From Streptomyces longispororuber (lineage in GTDB: Bacteria; Actinomycetota; Actinomycetes; Streptomycetales; Streptomycetaceae): a DNA stretch of 64,000 nt. The notes below the pieces were generated by a model that searched no databases, was not told the origin of the DNA, and was given only the letters and a program-made list of their open reading frames with translations. The first letter of the stretch is position 1. The number at the start of each line of letters is the position of its first letter. The DNA is taken from the NCBI RefSeq assembly GCF_014656095.1, contig NZ_BNBT01000014.1:1-64000 (forward strand). Direction: 5' to 3'. Made by a program: the position numbers and the translations under genes. Of the stretch, positions 45,649-59,286 are shown one piece after another.

Positions 45649-47538
45649 GTGAGCGACACACAGACCTTGATCGAGAACCGACCGCCCTCGGTGGCGCACC
45701 TCCTGCTGGAGCGCGTCGCGGCCACACCGGACGCCGAGGCGTACCGCTACCCCGTCCCCGCGGCCTCCGGCGAGGGCCCGGACGACTGGAAGTCGCTGAG
45801 CTGGGCCCAGGCCGCGAAGCGGATCCACGCCGTCGCGGCCGGCCTCATCGACCTGGGGCTGCTGCCCGAGGACCGGGTCGCCCTCGCCTCGTCCACGCGG
45901 ATCGAGTGGATCCTCGCCGACCTCGGCATCATGTGCGCGGGCGCCGCCACGACGACGGTCTACCCGCAGACCAACGCCGAGGAGTCCGCGTTCATCCTCG
46001 CCGACTCGGGCAGCCGGGTGCTGGTCGCCGAGAACGCCGAGCAGCTCGCCAAGGCACGCGCGCAGCGGGAGAACCTGCCCGACCTGAAGCACGTCGTCGT
46101 CCTGGACGCCGAGGGCGCCGGGCCCGCCGACGGAGACCCCGAGGGCTGGGTGCTCACGCTCGCCGAGCTGGAGGCGCGCGGCGCCGCCCACCTGGAGAAG
46201 AACCCGGACGCGGTCGAGCAGCGCATCAAGGCCATCAGGGCCGACCACCTCGCGACGATCATCTACACGTCGGGGACGACGGGCCGCCCCAAGGGGGTGC
46301 GCCTGCCGCACGACAACTGGTCGTACATGGCCAAGGCCATCGCGGCGACCGGGCTGCTCACGGCCGACGACGTGCAGTACCTGTGGCTGCCGCTCGCGCA
46401 CGTCTTCGGCAAGGTGCTCACCAGCGGCCAGATCGAACTGGGCCACGTCACCGCCGTCGACGGCCGCGTGGACAAGATCATCGAGAACCTGCCGGTCGTG
46501 CAGCCCACGTACATGGCGGCCGTGCCGCGGATCTTCGAGAAGGTCTACAACGGCGTCGCGGCCAAGGCGCGGGCCGGCGGCGGAGCCAAGTACAAGATCT
46601 TCCTGTGGGCGGCGGAGGTCGCCCGCGAGTACGCCAGGACCAGCCAGGACAACTTCCGCAGGACCGGCGTGGCCTCGGTGCCGTTCGGGCTCGGGGCCAA
46701 GCACAAGGTCGCCGACAAGCTGGTGTACGCGAAGCTGCGCGAGGCGTTCGGCGGGCGGCTGCGGGCGGCGGTGTCCGGCTCGGTGGCGCTCGCGCCGGAC
46801 ATCGGCTACTTCTTCGCGGGCGCGGGCATCCACGTCCTGGAGGGCTACGGGCTCACCGAGACCTCCGCGGCCTCCTTCGTCAACCCCGGTGAGGCCTACC
46901 GCACCGGCACCGTCGGCAAGCCGCTGCCCGGCACCGAGGTGCGGATCGCGGACGACGGCGAGATCCTGCTGCGCGGCCCCGGCATCATGGAGGGCTACCA
47001 CGGCCTGCCCGACAAGACCGCCGAGGTCCTGGAGCCCGACGGCTGGTTCCACACCGGGGACATCGGCGAGCTGTCCGCCGACGGCTATCTGCGGATCACC
47101 GACCGCAAGAAGGACCTGTTCAAGACGTCCGGCGGCAAGTACGTGGCGCCGACGGAGATCGAGGGCCGGTTCAAGGGCGTGTGCCCGTACGTCTCCAACG
47201 TCCTGGTGCTCGGCGCGGACCGGAACTTCTGCTCCGCCCTGATCGCCCTGGACGAGGCGGCCGTCATGGGCTGGGCGAAGGAGAACGGCCTGGAGGGCAA
47301 GAGCTACGCCGAGGTCGTCGCCGACCCCGCCACCGTCGCCCTGGTCGACGGCTACGTGCAGCAGCTCAACGAGGGTCTTCAGCGCTGGCAGACCGTGAAG
47401 AAGTTCAAGCTGCTCCCGCGCGACCTCGACGTCGAGCACGGCGAGCTGACGCCCAGCCTCAAGCTCAAGCGCCCGGTCGTGGAGCGGGAGTTCAAGGGAC
47501 TGATCGAGGAGATGTACGCGGGCACGCGCGAGACCTGA
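45649..47538 (+). CDS. Long-chain fatty-acid-CoA ligase (AMP-forming)
   Basis: 629 residues of the FAA1/FadD15 type. AMP-binding motif IIYTSGTTGRPKGV (about 205-218), LAHVFGKVLT, FFAGAGIHVLEGYGLTETSA, WFHTGDIGEL and the hinge ITDRKKDLFKTSGGKYVAP. Activates long-chain fatty acids for degradation or lipid synthesis. GTG 45649 has GGAGG 5-9 bases upstream. It has its own promoter and a candidate operator, suggesting control by fatty acid status. Monocistronic; convergent with the response regulator gene. Confidence 0.95.
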   Translation: MSDTQTLIENRPPSVAHLLLERVAATPDAEAYRYPVPAASGEGPDDWKSLSWAQAAKRIHAVAAGLIDLGLLPEDRVALASSTRIEWILADLGIMCAGAATTTVYPQTNAEESAFILADSGSRVLVAENAEQLAKARAQRENLPDLKHVVVLDAEGAGPADGDPEGWVLTLAELEARGAAHLEKNPDAVEQRIKAIRADHLATIIYTSGTTGRPKGVRLPHDNWSYMAKAIAATGLLTADDVQYLWLPLAHVFGKVLTSGQIELGHVTAVDGRVDKIIENLPVVQPTYMAAVPRIFEKVYNGVAAKARAGGGAKYKIFLWAAEVAREYARTSQDNFRRTGVASVPFGLGAKHKVADKLVYAKLREAFGGRLRAAVSGSVALAPDIGYFFAGAGIHVLEGYGLTETSAASFVNPGEAYRTGTVGKPLPGTEVRIADDGEILLRGPGIMEGYHGLPDKTAEVLEPDGWFHTGDIGELSADGYLRITDRKKDLFKTSGGKYVAPTEIEGRFKGVCPYVSNVLVLGADRNFCSALIALDEAAVMGWAKENGLEGKSYAEVVADPATVALVDGYVQQLNEGLQRWQTVKKFKLLPRDLDVEHGELTPSLKLKRPVVEREFKGLIEEMYAGTRET

Positions 47539-47681
47539 GCCACGCGCGGGGCGCGCACGCCCGCGCCCGGGGCCCGGCGGACGCGCGCCACCGGGCCCCG
47601 GGCGCCCCGGGAGCCCCGGGAGCCGGGGCGCTGGAGAAGCCCCGCGTGCGACGCCCGTAAAAACCTCGGCGGGCAGGGCAG

Positions 47682-48266
47682 TCACGTGCCCCGGCCGCGC
47701 CGCATCTCCACGAGCAGTTCCTCCATGTGCGTGATCTGCCGCCGCAGGTCCGCCACGTCCGCGACGGCGGTGTCCGCGAGCCGTCCCTCGATCGCGGACA
47801 GGCGCTGGGACAGCTCCTCGAAGTGCTCCTGCTCGCGCACCAGCATGTGTTCGAGCTGCTGGTTCTTGCGGTGCAGCTCCAGGAAGACGGTGACCTTCGC
47901 GCGCAGCACCCAGGGGTCGAAGGGCTTGGTGAGGTAGTCGGCGGCGCCGGTGGCGTAGCCCCGGAAGGCGTAGCCCGCGTCGTTGTCGGTGCCCGTCAGG
48001 AAGATGATCGGGACGTCCTTCGTCTGGTCGAGGCGCTTGATGTTGGACGCGGTCTCGAAGCCGTCCATGCCCGGCATACGGACGTCGAGGAGGATCACGG
48101 CGAACCGCTGCCGCAGCAGCGCCTTCATCGCCTCCTCGCCGGAACGGGCGCGGACCAGCGGCTCGTTGAGGGATCCCAGGACGGCCTCCAGGGCGACCAG
48201 GTTGTCCTCCATGTCGTCCACGAGGAGGATGCTGGCGCGCTCACTGACGGTGGCCTGTGTACTCAT
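47682..48266 (-). CDS. Response regulator with C-terminal coiled coil
   Basis: 194 residues. Receiver domain 10-130: ILLVDDMEDN, phospho-acceptor Asp61 in VILLDVRMPGMDG, FLTGTDND (Thr) and KPFDP (Lys). There is no DNA-binding output; instead residues ~133-190 are a Leu/Glu/Arg-rich helix (LHRKNQQLEHMLVREQEHFE), likely a coiled coil. It starts 12 bases after the poly-HAMP hybrid kinase stop, so the same operon. It is probably the kinase's partner or a link to the nearby SpoIIE-type phosphatase (inference). Confidence 0.92.
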   Translation of the reverse strand: MSTQATVSERASILLVDDMEDNLVALEAVLGSLNEPLVRARSGEEAMKALLRQRFAVILLDVRMPGMDGFETASNIKRLDQTKDVPIIFLTGTDNDAGYAFRGYATGAADYLTKPFDPWVLRAKVTVFLELHRKNQQLEHMLVREQEHFEELSQRLSAIEGRLADTAVADVADLRRQITHMEELLVEMRRGRGT

Positions 48267-48278
48267 GGTGACGATGCC

Positions 48279-52877
<4,599 letters not shown>

Positions 52878-52979
52878 GATGGCCCACTTCGGTAACTCGG
52901 CGCTTATGGGCCCAGTCAGTCTGTCACTCTGTCCGTGTCGCCTGAGGCGTATTCGTCCGAACTGCTCAGGAGCCGCACC

Positions 52980-54911
52980 GTGGGGGCCATTCCGATGCAA
53001 CGGGAGACCACGTTCCGCGCCTCCGCCGAGCCCGGGGCGCGCCCCGGGCAGTCGCCGGTGGTACGCACCTCTCTGCCCGGAAACCCGCTTGCGCCCTCCG
53101 CCGCGCGCCGCTTCGTGCGCGCGGCGCTCGCCGACTGGGCGGAGCTCGCGGCGCCCGCCGCCGCCGGGATCGGGGACCGGCTCGCGAACGACGCGGTCCT
53201 GGTGGTCAGCGAACTGGTGACGAACGCGGTGGTGCACGCGGGCACGTCCGTGGAGATCCTGTGCCGCCTGGACGGGGCGGCGGCGACCGAGGACGCCGTC
53301 GACGTCGTGGTCGTCGAGGTCTCCGACCACCACCCGGCGCGCGCCGTCCGCAGCACCCCGCGCGCCCCGAAGCCGGACATTCCCGAGTACGGCCGCGGCC
53401 TGCACCTCGTCGCCACCCTCGCCGAGTCCTGGGGCATCACGTACCGCTCGGGCACCAAGACGGTCTGGGCGCGGCTGCCCGTGGACGGCGAGCAGATCCT
53501 CGCCGGACTGCCCGAGGCCGAGCCGCACACCGGCGACCGGGCGATCCAGCGCAGCCTGCGCGCCGCGGAGATCCTCGCCCCGGTCCCCAGGCGGGTCCCG
53601 CACGACGCGGAGTGGGTCAACCGGGGCGCGCTGACGTTCCTCGCCGAGGCCTCGGACCTGCTCGCCGGGCAGTTCGACGAGAACCTGGTCGCCGCCCTCG
53701 CCGGACAGCTCCTCGTGCCGCGGCTCGCCGACTGGTGCGCGGTGTGGCTCGACGACGAGGCGGAGTCCGCCGGGCGCGCGGCGGGCGACCGCGCGCCGGG
53801 CACGCGCCTCGCGCGCGTGTGGCACACCAGCGAGCAGCGGATAGAGGAACTGCGCCGGGTCCTGGAGAAGGAGCCGCCGCGCCTCGCCGACCCGGCGGGC
53901 CCCGGCGCGGTCCCGGTGCCCTGGCCCGGCGAGGCCGTCGGCGGCACGACCGGCGGCGCGGCCGTCGCCTACCGCCTGCTGGCGGGCGGCCGGCAGCTCG
54001 GCACGCTGGTGATAGGGCGGGCCGGCCTCGCCCGCTTCGCCGACGAGGTCACCGGCCTCGTCGAGGACTTCTGCCGCCGCGTCGCCCTCGCCATCGGCGC
54101 CGCCCGTCGCTACCAGCGCCAGGCCACCATCAGCCGCGTCCTCCAGCGCGGCCTGCTGCCGAGCGCCGTCGCGGAGATCCCCGGCGTGCAGAGCGGCATC
54201 GTGTACGAGCCGCGCGAGCAGGGCGGCCCGGGCGGCGACTTCTACGACGTGTTCCAGGCGGGGCGCGGCCGCTGGTGCTTCGCCCTCGGCGACGTCCAGG
54301 GCAAGGGCCCCGAGGCCGCCGTCGTCATCGGCCTCGCCCGGCCCTGGCTGCGGCTGCTCGCCCGCGAGGGCTACGAGGTCGCCGAGGTCCTCGACCGCCT
54401 GAACCAGCTCCTGCTCGACGACGCCACCGAGGCTGCGGACGCGGCGGCGGCCGTCATGGCCGTCGCGGGCGGCCAGGGCGTGCCGCCCGAGGGCACCACC
54501 GCGCGCTTCCTGTCCCTCCTGTACGGCGAGCTCATCCCCCACGAGGACGGGGTGCACTGCACCGTGGCGAGCGCCGGGCACCCGCTGCCGCTGCTCCTGG
54601 ACGCCGAGGGCCAGGTGCGGCCCGCGGCCGAGCCGCAGATGCTCCTCGGCGTCGTCGACGACGAGACGTACGTCAGCCAGACCTTCGACCTGCGCCCCGG
54701 CGACACGCTGCTGTGCGTCACGGACGGCGTGACCGAGCGCCGCGCGGGCGGGCGCCTCTTCGACGACGGCGACGGCCTCGCCGCGGCCCTGGCGGGGTGC
54801 GCGGGCCTGGACGCCGCCCTGGTCGCGGAGCGCATCCGCCGCCTCGTCCACGAGTTCTCCAGCCGGCCGCCCGACGACGACCTGGCCGTGCTGGTCCTCC
54901 AGGCCCGCTGA
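52980..54911 (+). CDS. SpoIIE-type PP2C phosphatase with HATPase and GAF-like domains
   Basis: 643 residues. N terminus (about 30-170): an RsbW-like ATPase (SELVTNAVVHAGTSVEI, YGRGLHLVATLAESWGI); middle (about 210-380): GAF-like; C terminus: SpoIIE/PP2C phosphatase with RGLLPSAVAEIPGV, GGPGGDFYDVF, LGDVQGKGPEAAVV, AGHPLPLLLD and CVTDGVTERR plus DDDLAVLVL. Proteins of this kind control anti-anti-sigma partner switching, here with kinase and phosphatase in one chain. GTG 52980 has AGGAG 8 bases upstream. It is divergent from the poly-HAMP kinase with a 102-base gap, so probably one signalling module. Confidence 0.9.
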   Translation: MGAIPMQRETTFRASAEPGARPGQSPVVRTSLPGNPLAPSAARRFVRAALADWAELAAPAAAGIGDRLANDAVLVVSELVTNAVVHAGTSVEILCRLDGAAATEDAVDVVVVEVSDHHPARAVRSTPRAPKPDIPEYGRGLHLVATLAESWGITYRSGTKTVWARLPVDGEQILAGLPEAEPHTGDRAIQRSLRAAEILAPVPRRVPHDAEWVNRGALTFLAEASDLLAGQFDENLVAALAGQLLVPRLADWCAVWLDDEAESAGRAAGDRAPGTRLARVWHTSEQRIEELRRVLEKEPPRLADPAGPGAVPVPWPGEAVGGTTGGAAVAYRLLAGGRQLGTLVIGRAGLARFADEVTGLVEDFCRRVALAIGAARRYQRQATISRVLQRGLLPSAVAEIPGVQSGIVYEPREQGGPGGDFYDVFQAGRGRWCFALGDVQGKGPEAAVVIGLARPWLRLLAREGYEVAEVLDRLNQLLLDDATEAADAAAAVMAVAGGQGVPPEGTTARFLSLLYGELIPHEDGVHCTVASAGHPLPLLLDAEGQVRPAAEPQMLLGVVDDETYVSQTFDLRPGDTLLCVTDGVTERRAGGRLFDDGDGLAAALAGCAGLDAALVAERIRRLVHEFSSRPPDDDLAVLVLQAR

Positions 54912-54998
54912 GCCGCCGCCGGGCGGGCATCGCGCCCCGTCCGCGCAGGGGAACGGGGCGGAACGGGGGAAACGCGGCGCGGCCGCATAATGGAACGC

Positions 54999-56225
54999 AT
55001 GCCTTCCGCTCTCCCCGACGGGGAACCCGTGCCCCAGGACGGGGCGCTCCCCCCGGCCGCCCTCGCGGGGACGGCGCCGCTCGGCTTCTACCTGCACGTG
55101 CCGTACTGCGCCACCCGCTGCGGCTACTGCGACTTCAACACCTACACCGCCACCGAGCTGCGCGGCACCGGCGGCGTCCTCGCCTCCCGCGACAACTACG
55201 CCGACACCCTCGCCGAAGAGGTCCGCCTGGCCCGCAAGGTCCTCGGCGACGACCCGCGCCGGGTCCGGACCGTCTTCGTCGGCGGCGGCACGCCCACGCT
55301 GCTGGCCGCCGACGACCTGGTGCGGATGCTCGCGGTGATCAGGGACGAGTTCGGCCTCGCCGACGACGCGGAGATCACCACGGAGGCGAACCCGGAGTCC
55401 GTGGACCCGGCGTACCTGAGCACGCTGCGCGAGGGCGGCTTCAACCGGATCTCCTTCGGCATGCAGAGCGCCCGGCAGCACGTCCTGAAGGTCCTCGACC
55501 GCACGCACACCCCCGGCAGGCCCGAGGCCTGCGTCGCCGAGGCGCGCGCGGCGGGCTTCGACCACGTGAACCTCGACCTGATCTACGGCACCCCCGGCGA
55601 GAGCGACGACGACTGGCGGGCCTCCCTCGACGCGGCCGTCGGCGCCGGGCCCGACCACGTGTCGGCGTACGCCCTGATCGTCGAGGAGGGCACGCAGCTC
55701 GCCCGCCGCATCCGGCGCGGCGAGGTCCCCATGACGGACGACGACGAGCACGCCGACCGGTACCTGATCGCCGAGGAGACCCTCTCGGCCGCCGGGTTCC
55801 AGTGGTACGAGGTGTCCAACTGGGCCGCTTCCGAGGCCGGCCGCTGCCTGCACAACGAGCTGTACTGGAGGGGCGCCGACTGGTGGGGCGCGGGCCCCGG
55901 CGCGCACAGCCACGTCGGGGGCGTGCGCTGGTGGAACGTGAAGCACCCCGGCGCGTACGCCGCCGCGCTCGCGGAGGGGCGTTCGCCCGGGGCCGGGCGG
56001 GAGGTCCTGGCGGACGAGGACCGGCGCGTCGAGCGGATCCTCCTGGAGCTGCGGCTGCGGGACGGGTGCCCGCTGGGCCTGCTGAAGGAGCAGGGCCTGG
56101 CGGCGTCGCGCCGCGCCCTGGCGGACGGGCTGCTCGACCCCGGGCCGTACGAGGAGGGGCGGGCGGTGCTGACCCTGCGGGGGCGGTTGCTGGCGGACGC
56201 GGTGGTGCGGGACCTGGTCGACTGA
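54999..56225 (+). CDS. hemW: Radical SAM heme chaperone HemW
   Basis: 408 residues. Radical SAM cluster motif YCATRCGYCDFNT (CxxxCxxC), VFVGGGTPTLL, TEANPESV, RISFGMQSA, DLIYGTPGES, and the C-terminal HemN-like wing. Formerly annotated as oxygen-independent coproporphyrinogen oxidase, but the HemW subgroup acts as a heme chaperone. The start chosen is ATG 54999, 5-6 bases after TAATGG; ATG 54990 is in frame. Convergent with the DUF3097 gene across a dispersed repeat. Confidence 0.92.
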   Translation: MPSALPDGEPVPQDGALPPAALAGTAPLGFYLHVPYCATRCGYCDFNTYTATELRGTGGVLASRDNYADTLAEEVRLARKVLGDDPRRVRTVFVGGGTPTLLAADDLVRMLAVIRDEFGLADDAEITTEANPESVDPAYLSTLREGGFNRISFGMQSARQHVLKVLDRTHTPGRPEACVAEARAAGFDHVNLDLIYGTPGESDDDWRASLDAAVGAGPDHVSAYALIVEEGTQLARRIRRGEVPMTDDDEHADRYLIAEETLSAAGFQWYEVSNWAASEAGRCLHNELYWRGADWWGAGPGAHSHVGGVRWWNVKHPGAYAAALAEGRSPGAGREVLADEDRRVERILLELRLRDGCPLGLLKEQGLAASRRALADGLLDPGPYEEGRAVLTLRGRLLADAVVRDLVD

Positions 56226-56353
56226 GGGGGTTCTCCCACCCGCCCGCCCTTCCCGGGGCTGCCGCCCCGGACCCCTTGTCCCGGCTGGGGCTGCGCCCCT
56301 TTCCCCCGCTTTTCGGCGCTTCGCGCCTCGTCCTCAAACGCCGGACGGGCTGA
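56226..56353. repeat. Dispersed streptomycete intergenic repeat
   Basis: TTCCCGGGGCTGCCGCCCCGG, TGGGGCTGCGCCCCTTTCCC and the hallmark end CCTCAAACGCCGGACGGGCTG form the familiar G+C-rich palindromic element found between many Streptomyces genes. Here its terminal part forms the last six codons and the stop codon of the minus-strand DUF3097 gene. Confidence 0.75.
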
Positions 56354-57173
56354 TATGCCCACCGGCCGTCACGAAATCGATCAGTTCCTCCACTCGGCCC
56401 AGGAGCTCCGGCTCCAGGTCCTTGTAGCTGCGCACCGAGCCCAGGATCCGCTGCCAGGCGGCGCCCGTGTTCTCCGGCCAGCCGAGGGCGCGGCACACCC
56501 CGGTCTTCCAGTCCTGGCCGCGTGGGACGCGGGGCCAGGACGCGATGCCCAGGGACGACGGCTTCACCGCCTCCCAGATGTCGATGTAGGGGTGGCCGAC
56601 CACCAGCGCGTGCGGACTGGACACCTCCGCCGCGATGCGGGACTCCTTCGAGCCGGGCACCAGGTGGTCGACCAGGACCCCGAGGCGGGCGTCCGGGCCG
56701 GGGGAGAACTCCGCGACGATCGCGGGCAGGTCGTCGACGCCCTCCAGGTACTCGACGACGACGCCCTCGATGCGCAGGTCGTCGCCCCACACCTTCTCCA
56801 CGAGCTCCGCGTCGTGGCGCCCCTCCACGTAGATGCGCCCGGCGCGCGCCACCCGCGCCCGCGCGCCCGGCACCGCGATCGAGCCGGACGCGGTGCGCGC
56901 GGGGCGCCGGGGCGCCGCGGCCGTCGGGCGGACGAGGGTGACGACCTTGCCCTCCAGGAGGAAGCCGCGCGGCACCATCGGGAAGACACGGTGCTTGCCG
57001 AAGCGGTCCTCCAGGGTCACCGTCGGCCCCTCGGCGGTCTTCTCGCAGCGGATCACTGCCCCGCAGAACCCGGTCCCCACCTCCTCCACCACCAGATCGA
57101 CCTCGGCGGGAACCTCCGGAACGGGGGCCGACTTCTTCCACGGGGGCGTGAGATCCGGGTTGTAGCTGCGCAT
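56334..57173 (-). CDS. DUF3097 family protein
   Basis: 279 residues. MRSYNPDLTPPWKKSAPVPE, a small beta domain (GAVIRCEKTAEGPTVTLEDR), then RIYVEGRHDAELVEKVWGDD and GVLVDHLVPGSKESRIAA, a Toprim-like arrangement with acidic motifs (EGRHD, DHLVPGSKE), and HPYIDIWEAVKP. It is actinobacteria-specific; function unknown, nucleic-acid processing is a guess from the Toprim resemblance. ATG 57173 follows a minus-strand TACCGT by 7 bases. The last six codons (ISPSGV) and TGA come from the intergenic repeat. An inverted repeat CATCCGA / TCGGATG (57171-57198) spans its start and -10. Confidence 0.85.
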   Translation of the reverse strand: MRSYNPDLTPPWKKSAPVPEVPAEVDLVVEEVGTGFCGAVIRCEKTAEGPTVTLEDRFGKHRVFPMVPRGFLLEGKVVTLVRPTAAAPRRPARTASGSIAVPGARARVARAGRIYVEGRHDAELVEKVWGDDLRIEGVVVEYLEGVDDLPAIVAEFSPGPDARLGVLVDHLVPGSKESRIAAEVSSPHALVVGHPYIDIWEAVKPSSLGIASWPRVPRGQDWKTGVCRALGWPENTGAAWQRILGSVRSYKDLEPELLGRVEELIDFVTAGGHISPSGV

Positions 57174-57198
57174 CCGACAGACGGTAGGACATCGGATG
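57171..57198. repeat. Inverted repeat at DUF3097 start
   Basis: CATCCGA (57171-57177) and TCGGATG (57192-57198), 14-base spacer containing the minus-strand -10 TACCGT (57186-57181). Possible autoregulatory operator. Confidence 0.45.
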
Positions 57199-57322
57199 AC
57201 GTCCCGTCACTCCACGGCGCGGGGTGTCCCGGCGGGCAGGACTACGGGGCGAGGGTCCGGGGTCGGGAACCCGGGGGCGAGGGCCCGGGCGGAATCGGGG
57301 GCCGCCGGGGCGGGGCAGGGGG

Positions 57323-58063
57323 TCAGGCCGTGCCGAAGCGCCGTGCCAGCTCCTGCCGCTGGGCGCGGACGAACGCCGCGTCCACCACCGCCCCGTGCCC
57401 GGGCACGTACAGCGCGTCCTCGCCGCCCAGGGCCAGCAGCCGGTCGAGGGCGGCGGGCCACCGCCCCGGCACCGCGTCGGGCCCGGCCTGCGGCTCGCCG
57501 GACTCCTCGACGAGGTCGCCGCAGAAGACGACGTCGGGCTCGCCGGGCACCAGGACCGCGAGGTCGTGGCCGGTGTGCCCGGGGCCGACGTTCGCGAGCA
57601 GCACCTGGACGCCGCCGAGGTCCAGCGTCCGCTCGCCGCTCACCAGGTGGCGGGGGCGGACCAGCAGGTCGGCGGCCACGGCGGCGGCGCGCCCGTCCAG
57701 GCCGTGCGCGACGGCGTCCGCGCGCAGCTCGTCGCGGCCCCGGTCGAGGACCGCGTCGACGCCGGCCGCGCCGAACACCTCGACCCCCGCGAACGCCGCC
57801 GCCCCCAGGACGTGGTCGAAGTGCGGGTGCGTCAGCGCGAGATGCGTCACGCGACGGCCGCCGAGCAGTTGCCGGGCCTCGCCGCGCAGCTCCGCGCCCT
57901 CCCGCAGGCTCGACCCGGCCTCGATCATCAGGGCGGCGCCGTCGCCGGCGACCAGTCCCGCGGTGCAGTCCCAGACGGGCAGCCGCCGCCGTCCCACGCG
58001 GGGGGCGAGCCGCTCCCAGCCCGCCGCGCGCCAGTCGGGCGCCGGGGTGACAGGTGCGTTCAT
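57323..58063 (-). CDS. Metallo-beta-lactamase-fold hydrolase
   Basis: 246 residues. Zinc motifs: [12 protein letters not shown] (HxHxDH), [18 protein letters not shown] (bridging Asp) and [10 protein letters not shown]. Glyoxalase-II/RNase-Z-like fold, substrate unknown. ATG 58063 lies 6 bases after a minus-strand TAGCGT (58075-58070), apparently leaderless. 149 bases upstream of DUF3097 on the same strand, which has its own -10, and divergent from hrcA. Confidence 0.9.
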   Translation of the reverse strand: MNAPVTPAPDWRAAGWERLAPRVGRRRLPVWDCTAGLVAGDGAALMIEAGSSLREGAELRGEARQLLGGRRVTHLALTHPHFDHVLGAAAFAGVEVFGAAGVDAVLDRGRDELRADAVAHGLDGRAAAVAADLLVRPRHLVSGERTLDLGGVQVLLANVGPGHTGHDLAVLVPGEPDVVFCGDLVEESGEPQAGPDAVPGRWPAALDRLLALGGEDALYVPGHGAVVDAAFVRAQRQELARRFGTA

Positions 58064-58069
58064 ACGGCG

Positions 58070-58075
58070 ACGCTA
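58070..58075 (-). promoter_or_regulatory. -10 element of the MBL-fold gene (leaderless)
   Basis: TAGCGT on the minus strand, 6 bases before ATG 58063. Confidence 0.55.
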
Positions 58076-58167
58076 GCGCCGCCCGGGGAGCGAGGCAGCC
58101 GGTACCCCGGCCACACGTGGGCATGACGACAGGGGTCGGGCCTTGCCGGGGCTGTACCCACCGGCCG

Positions 58168-58173
58168 TACACT
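58168..58173 (+). promoter_or_regulatory. -10 element of hrcA-dnaJ2
   Basis: TACACT, with TTGCCG (58143-58148) upstream at 19-bp spacing. Transcription would start just before the CIRCE element. Confidence 0.5.
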
Positions 58174-58187
58174 GGCTCGACGAAGGT

Positions 58188-58214
58188 TTGGCACTCGCGT
58201 GTGGTGAGTGCCAG
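58188..58214. promoter_or_regulatory. CIRCE operator
   Basis: TTGGCACTC (58188-58196), exactly 9 bases, GAGTGCCAG (58206-58214): the HrcA binding site, two changes per arm from TTAGCACTC/GAGTGCTAA. It lies downstream of the -10 and 56 bases before hrcA, giving autoregulation and heat induction. Confidence 0.93.
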
Positions 58215-58269
58215 GGCGGGGCCGCCGCGGGGGGCTCGGGACCAGGGACGACAGTGGGAGGTGTGCGCG

Positions 58270-59286
58270 ATGCTGAGTGAACGCAGGCTTGAGGTGCTGC
58301 GCGCCATCGTCCATGACTACGTCGGCACGCAGGAGCCCGTGGGCTCCAAGGCGCTCACCGAGCGTCACAGCCTGGGCGTCTCCCCGGCCACGGTCCGTAA
58401 CGACATGGCGGCGCTGGAGGAGGAGGGGTTCATCGCCCAGCCGCACACCAGCGCGGGGCGCATCCCCACCGACAAGGGGTACCGGCTGTTCGTGGACAAG
58501 CTGGCGGGCGTCAAGCCGCTGAGCGCCCCCGAGCGCCGGGCGATCCAGAACTTCCTCGACGGCGCCGTCGACCTGGACGACGTCGTGGGCCGTACGGTGC
58601 GGCTGCTCGCGCAGCTCACCCGGCAGGTCGCGGTGGTGCAGTACCCGTCCCTGACGCGGTCGACGGTGCGCCACGTGGAGCTGTTGTCGCTCGCCCCGGC
58701 CCGGCTCATGCTGGTCCTGATCACGGACACGGGGCGGGTCGAGCAGCGCATGATCGACTGCCCGGCGCCGTTCGGTGAGACGTCCCTCGCGGACCTGCGG
58801 GCCCGGCTGAACAGCCGGGTCGCGGGCCGGCGTTTCACGGACGTGCCGCAGCTCGTCCAGGACCTGCCCGAGTCCTTCGACAAGGAGGACCAGGCCACGG
58901 TGGCGACAGTCCTGTCCACCCTCCTCGAGACCCTGGTCGAGGAGAACGAGGAGCGGATGATGATCGGCGGCACCGCCAATCTCACCCGCTTCGGACATGA
59001 CTTCCCTCTCACGATCAGGCCGGTCCTCGAGGCCCTGGAGGAACAGGTCGTCCTCCTCAAGTTGCTGGGCGAGGCCACGGATTCGGGCATGACCGTGAAG
59101 ATCGGTCACGAGAACGCCCATGAGGGGCTCAGCTCCACGTCCGTGGTCTCCGTCGGCTACGGTTCGGGAGGCGAGGCAGTGGCCAAGCTCGGCGTGGTCG
59201 GACCGACCCGCATGGACTATCCGGGAACGATGGGAGCAGTACGCGCAGTGGCACGTTACGTCGGACAGATCCTGGCGGAGTCGTAA
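58270..59286 (+). CDS. hrcA: Heat-inducible transcription repressor HrcA
   Basis: 338 residues. N-terminal winged helix ([38 protein letters not shown]), a GAF-like central domain and a dimerisation region; [15 protein letters not shown] near the end is conserved. ATG 58270 has GGGAGGTG 7 bases upstream. Represses through the CIRCE element 56 bases upstream and so controls itself and dnaJ2, which begins immediately after its stop codon. Confidence 0.97.
   Translation: MLSERRLEVLRAIVHDYVGTQEPVGSKALTERHSLGVSPATVRNDMAALEEEGFIAQPHTSAGRIPTDKGYRLFVDKLAGVKPLSAPERRAIQNFLDGAVDLDDVVGRTVRLLAQLTRQVAVVQYPSLTRSTVRHVELLSLAPARLMLVLITDTGRVEQRMIDCPAPFGETSLADLRARLNSRVAGRRFTDVPQLVQDLPESFDKEDQATVATVLSTLLETLVEENEERMMIGGTANLTRFGHDFPLTIRPVLEALEEQVVLLKLLGEATDSGMTVKIGHENAHEGLSSTSVVSVGYGSGGEAVAKLGVVGPTRMDYPGTMGAVRAVARYVGQILAES

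Noticed and set aside
52878..55946. Upstream extension of the hybrid kinase frame to 55946 (2555 residues)
   Set aside because: The extra ~1000 codons are antisense to the SpoIIE-type and hemW genes and have the composition of a shadow frame; a typical kinase N terminus begins at 52877.
57207..58307. Minus-strand frame overlapping the MBL-fold gene and hrcA start
   Set aside because: Wrong frame for the MBL protein, Arg/Ala/Pro-rich, and it crosses the CIRCE/hrcA promoter.
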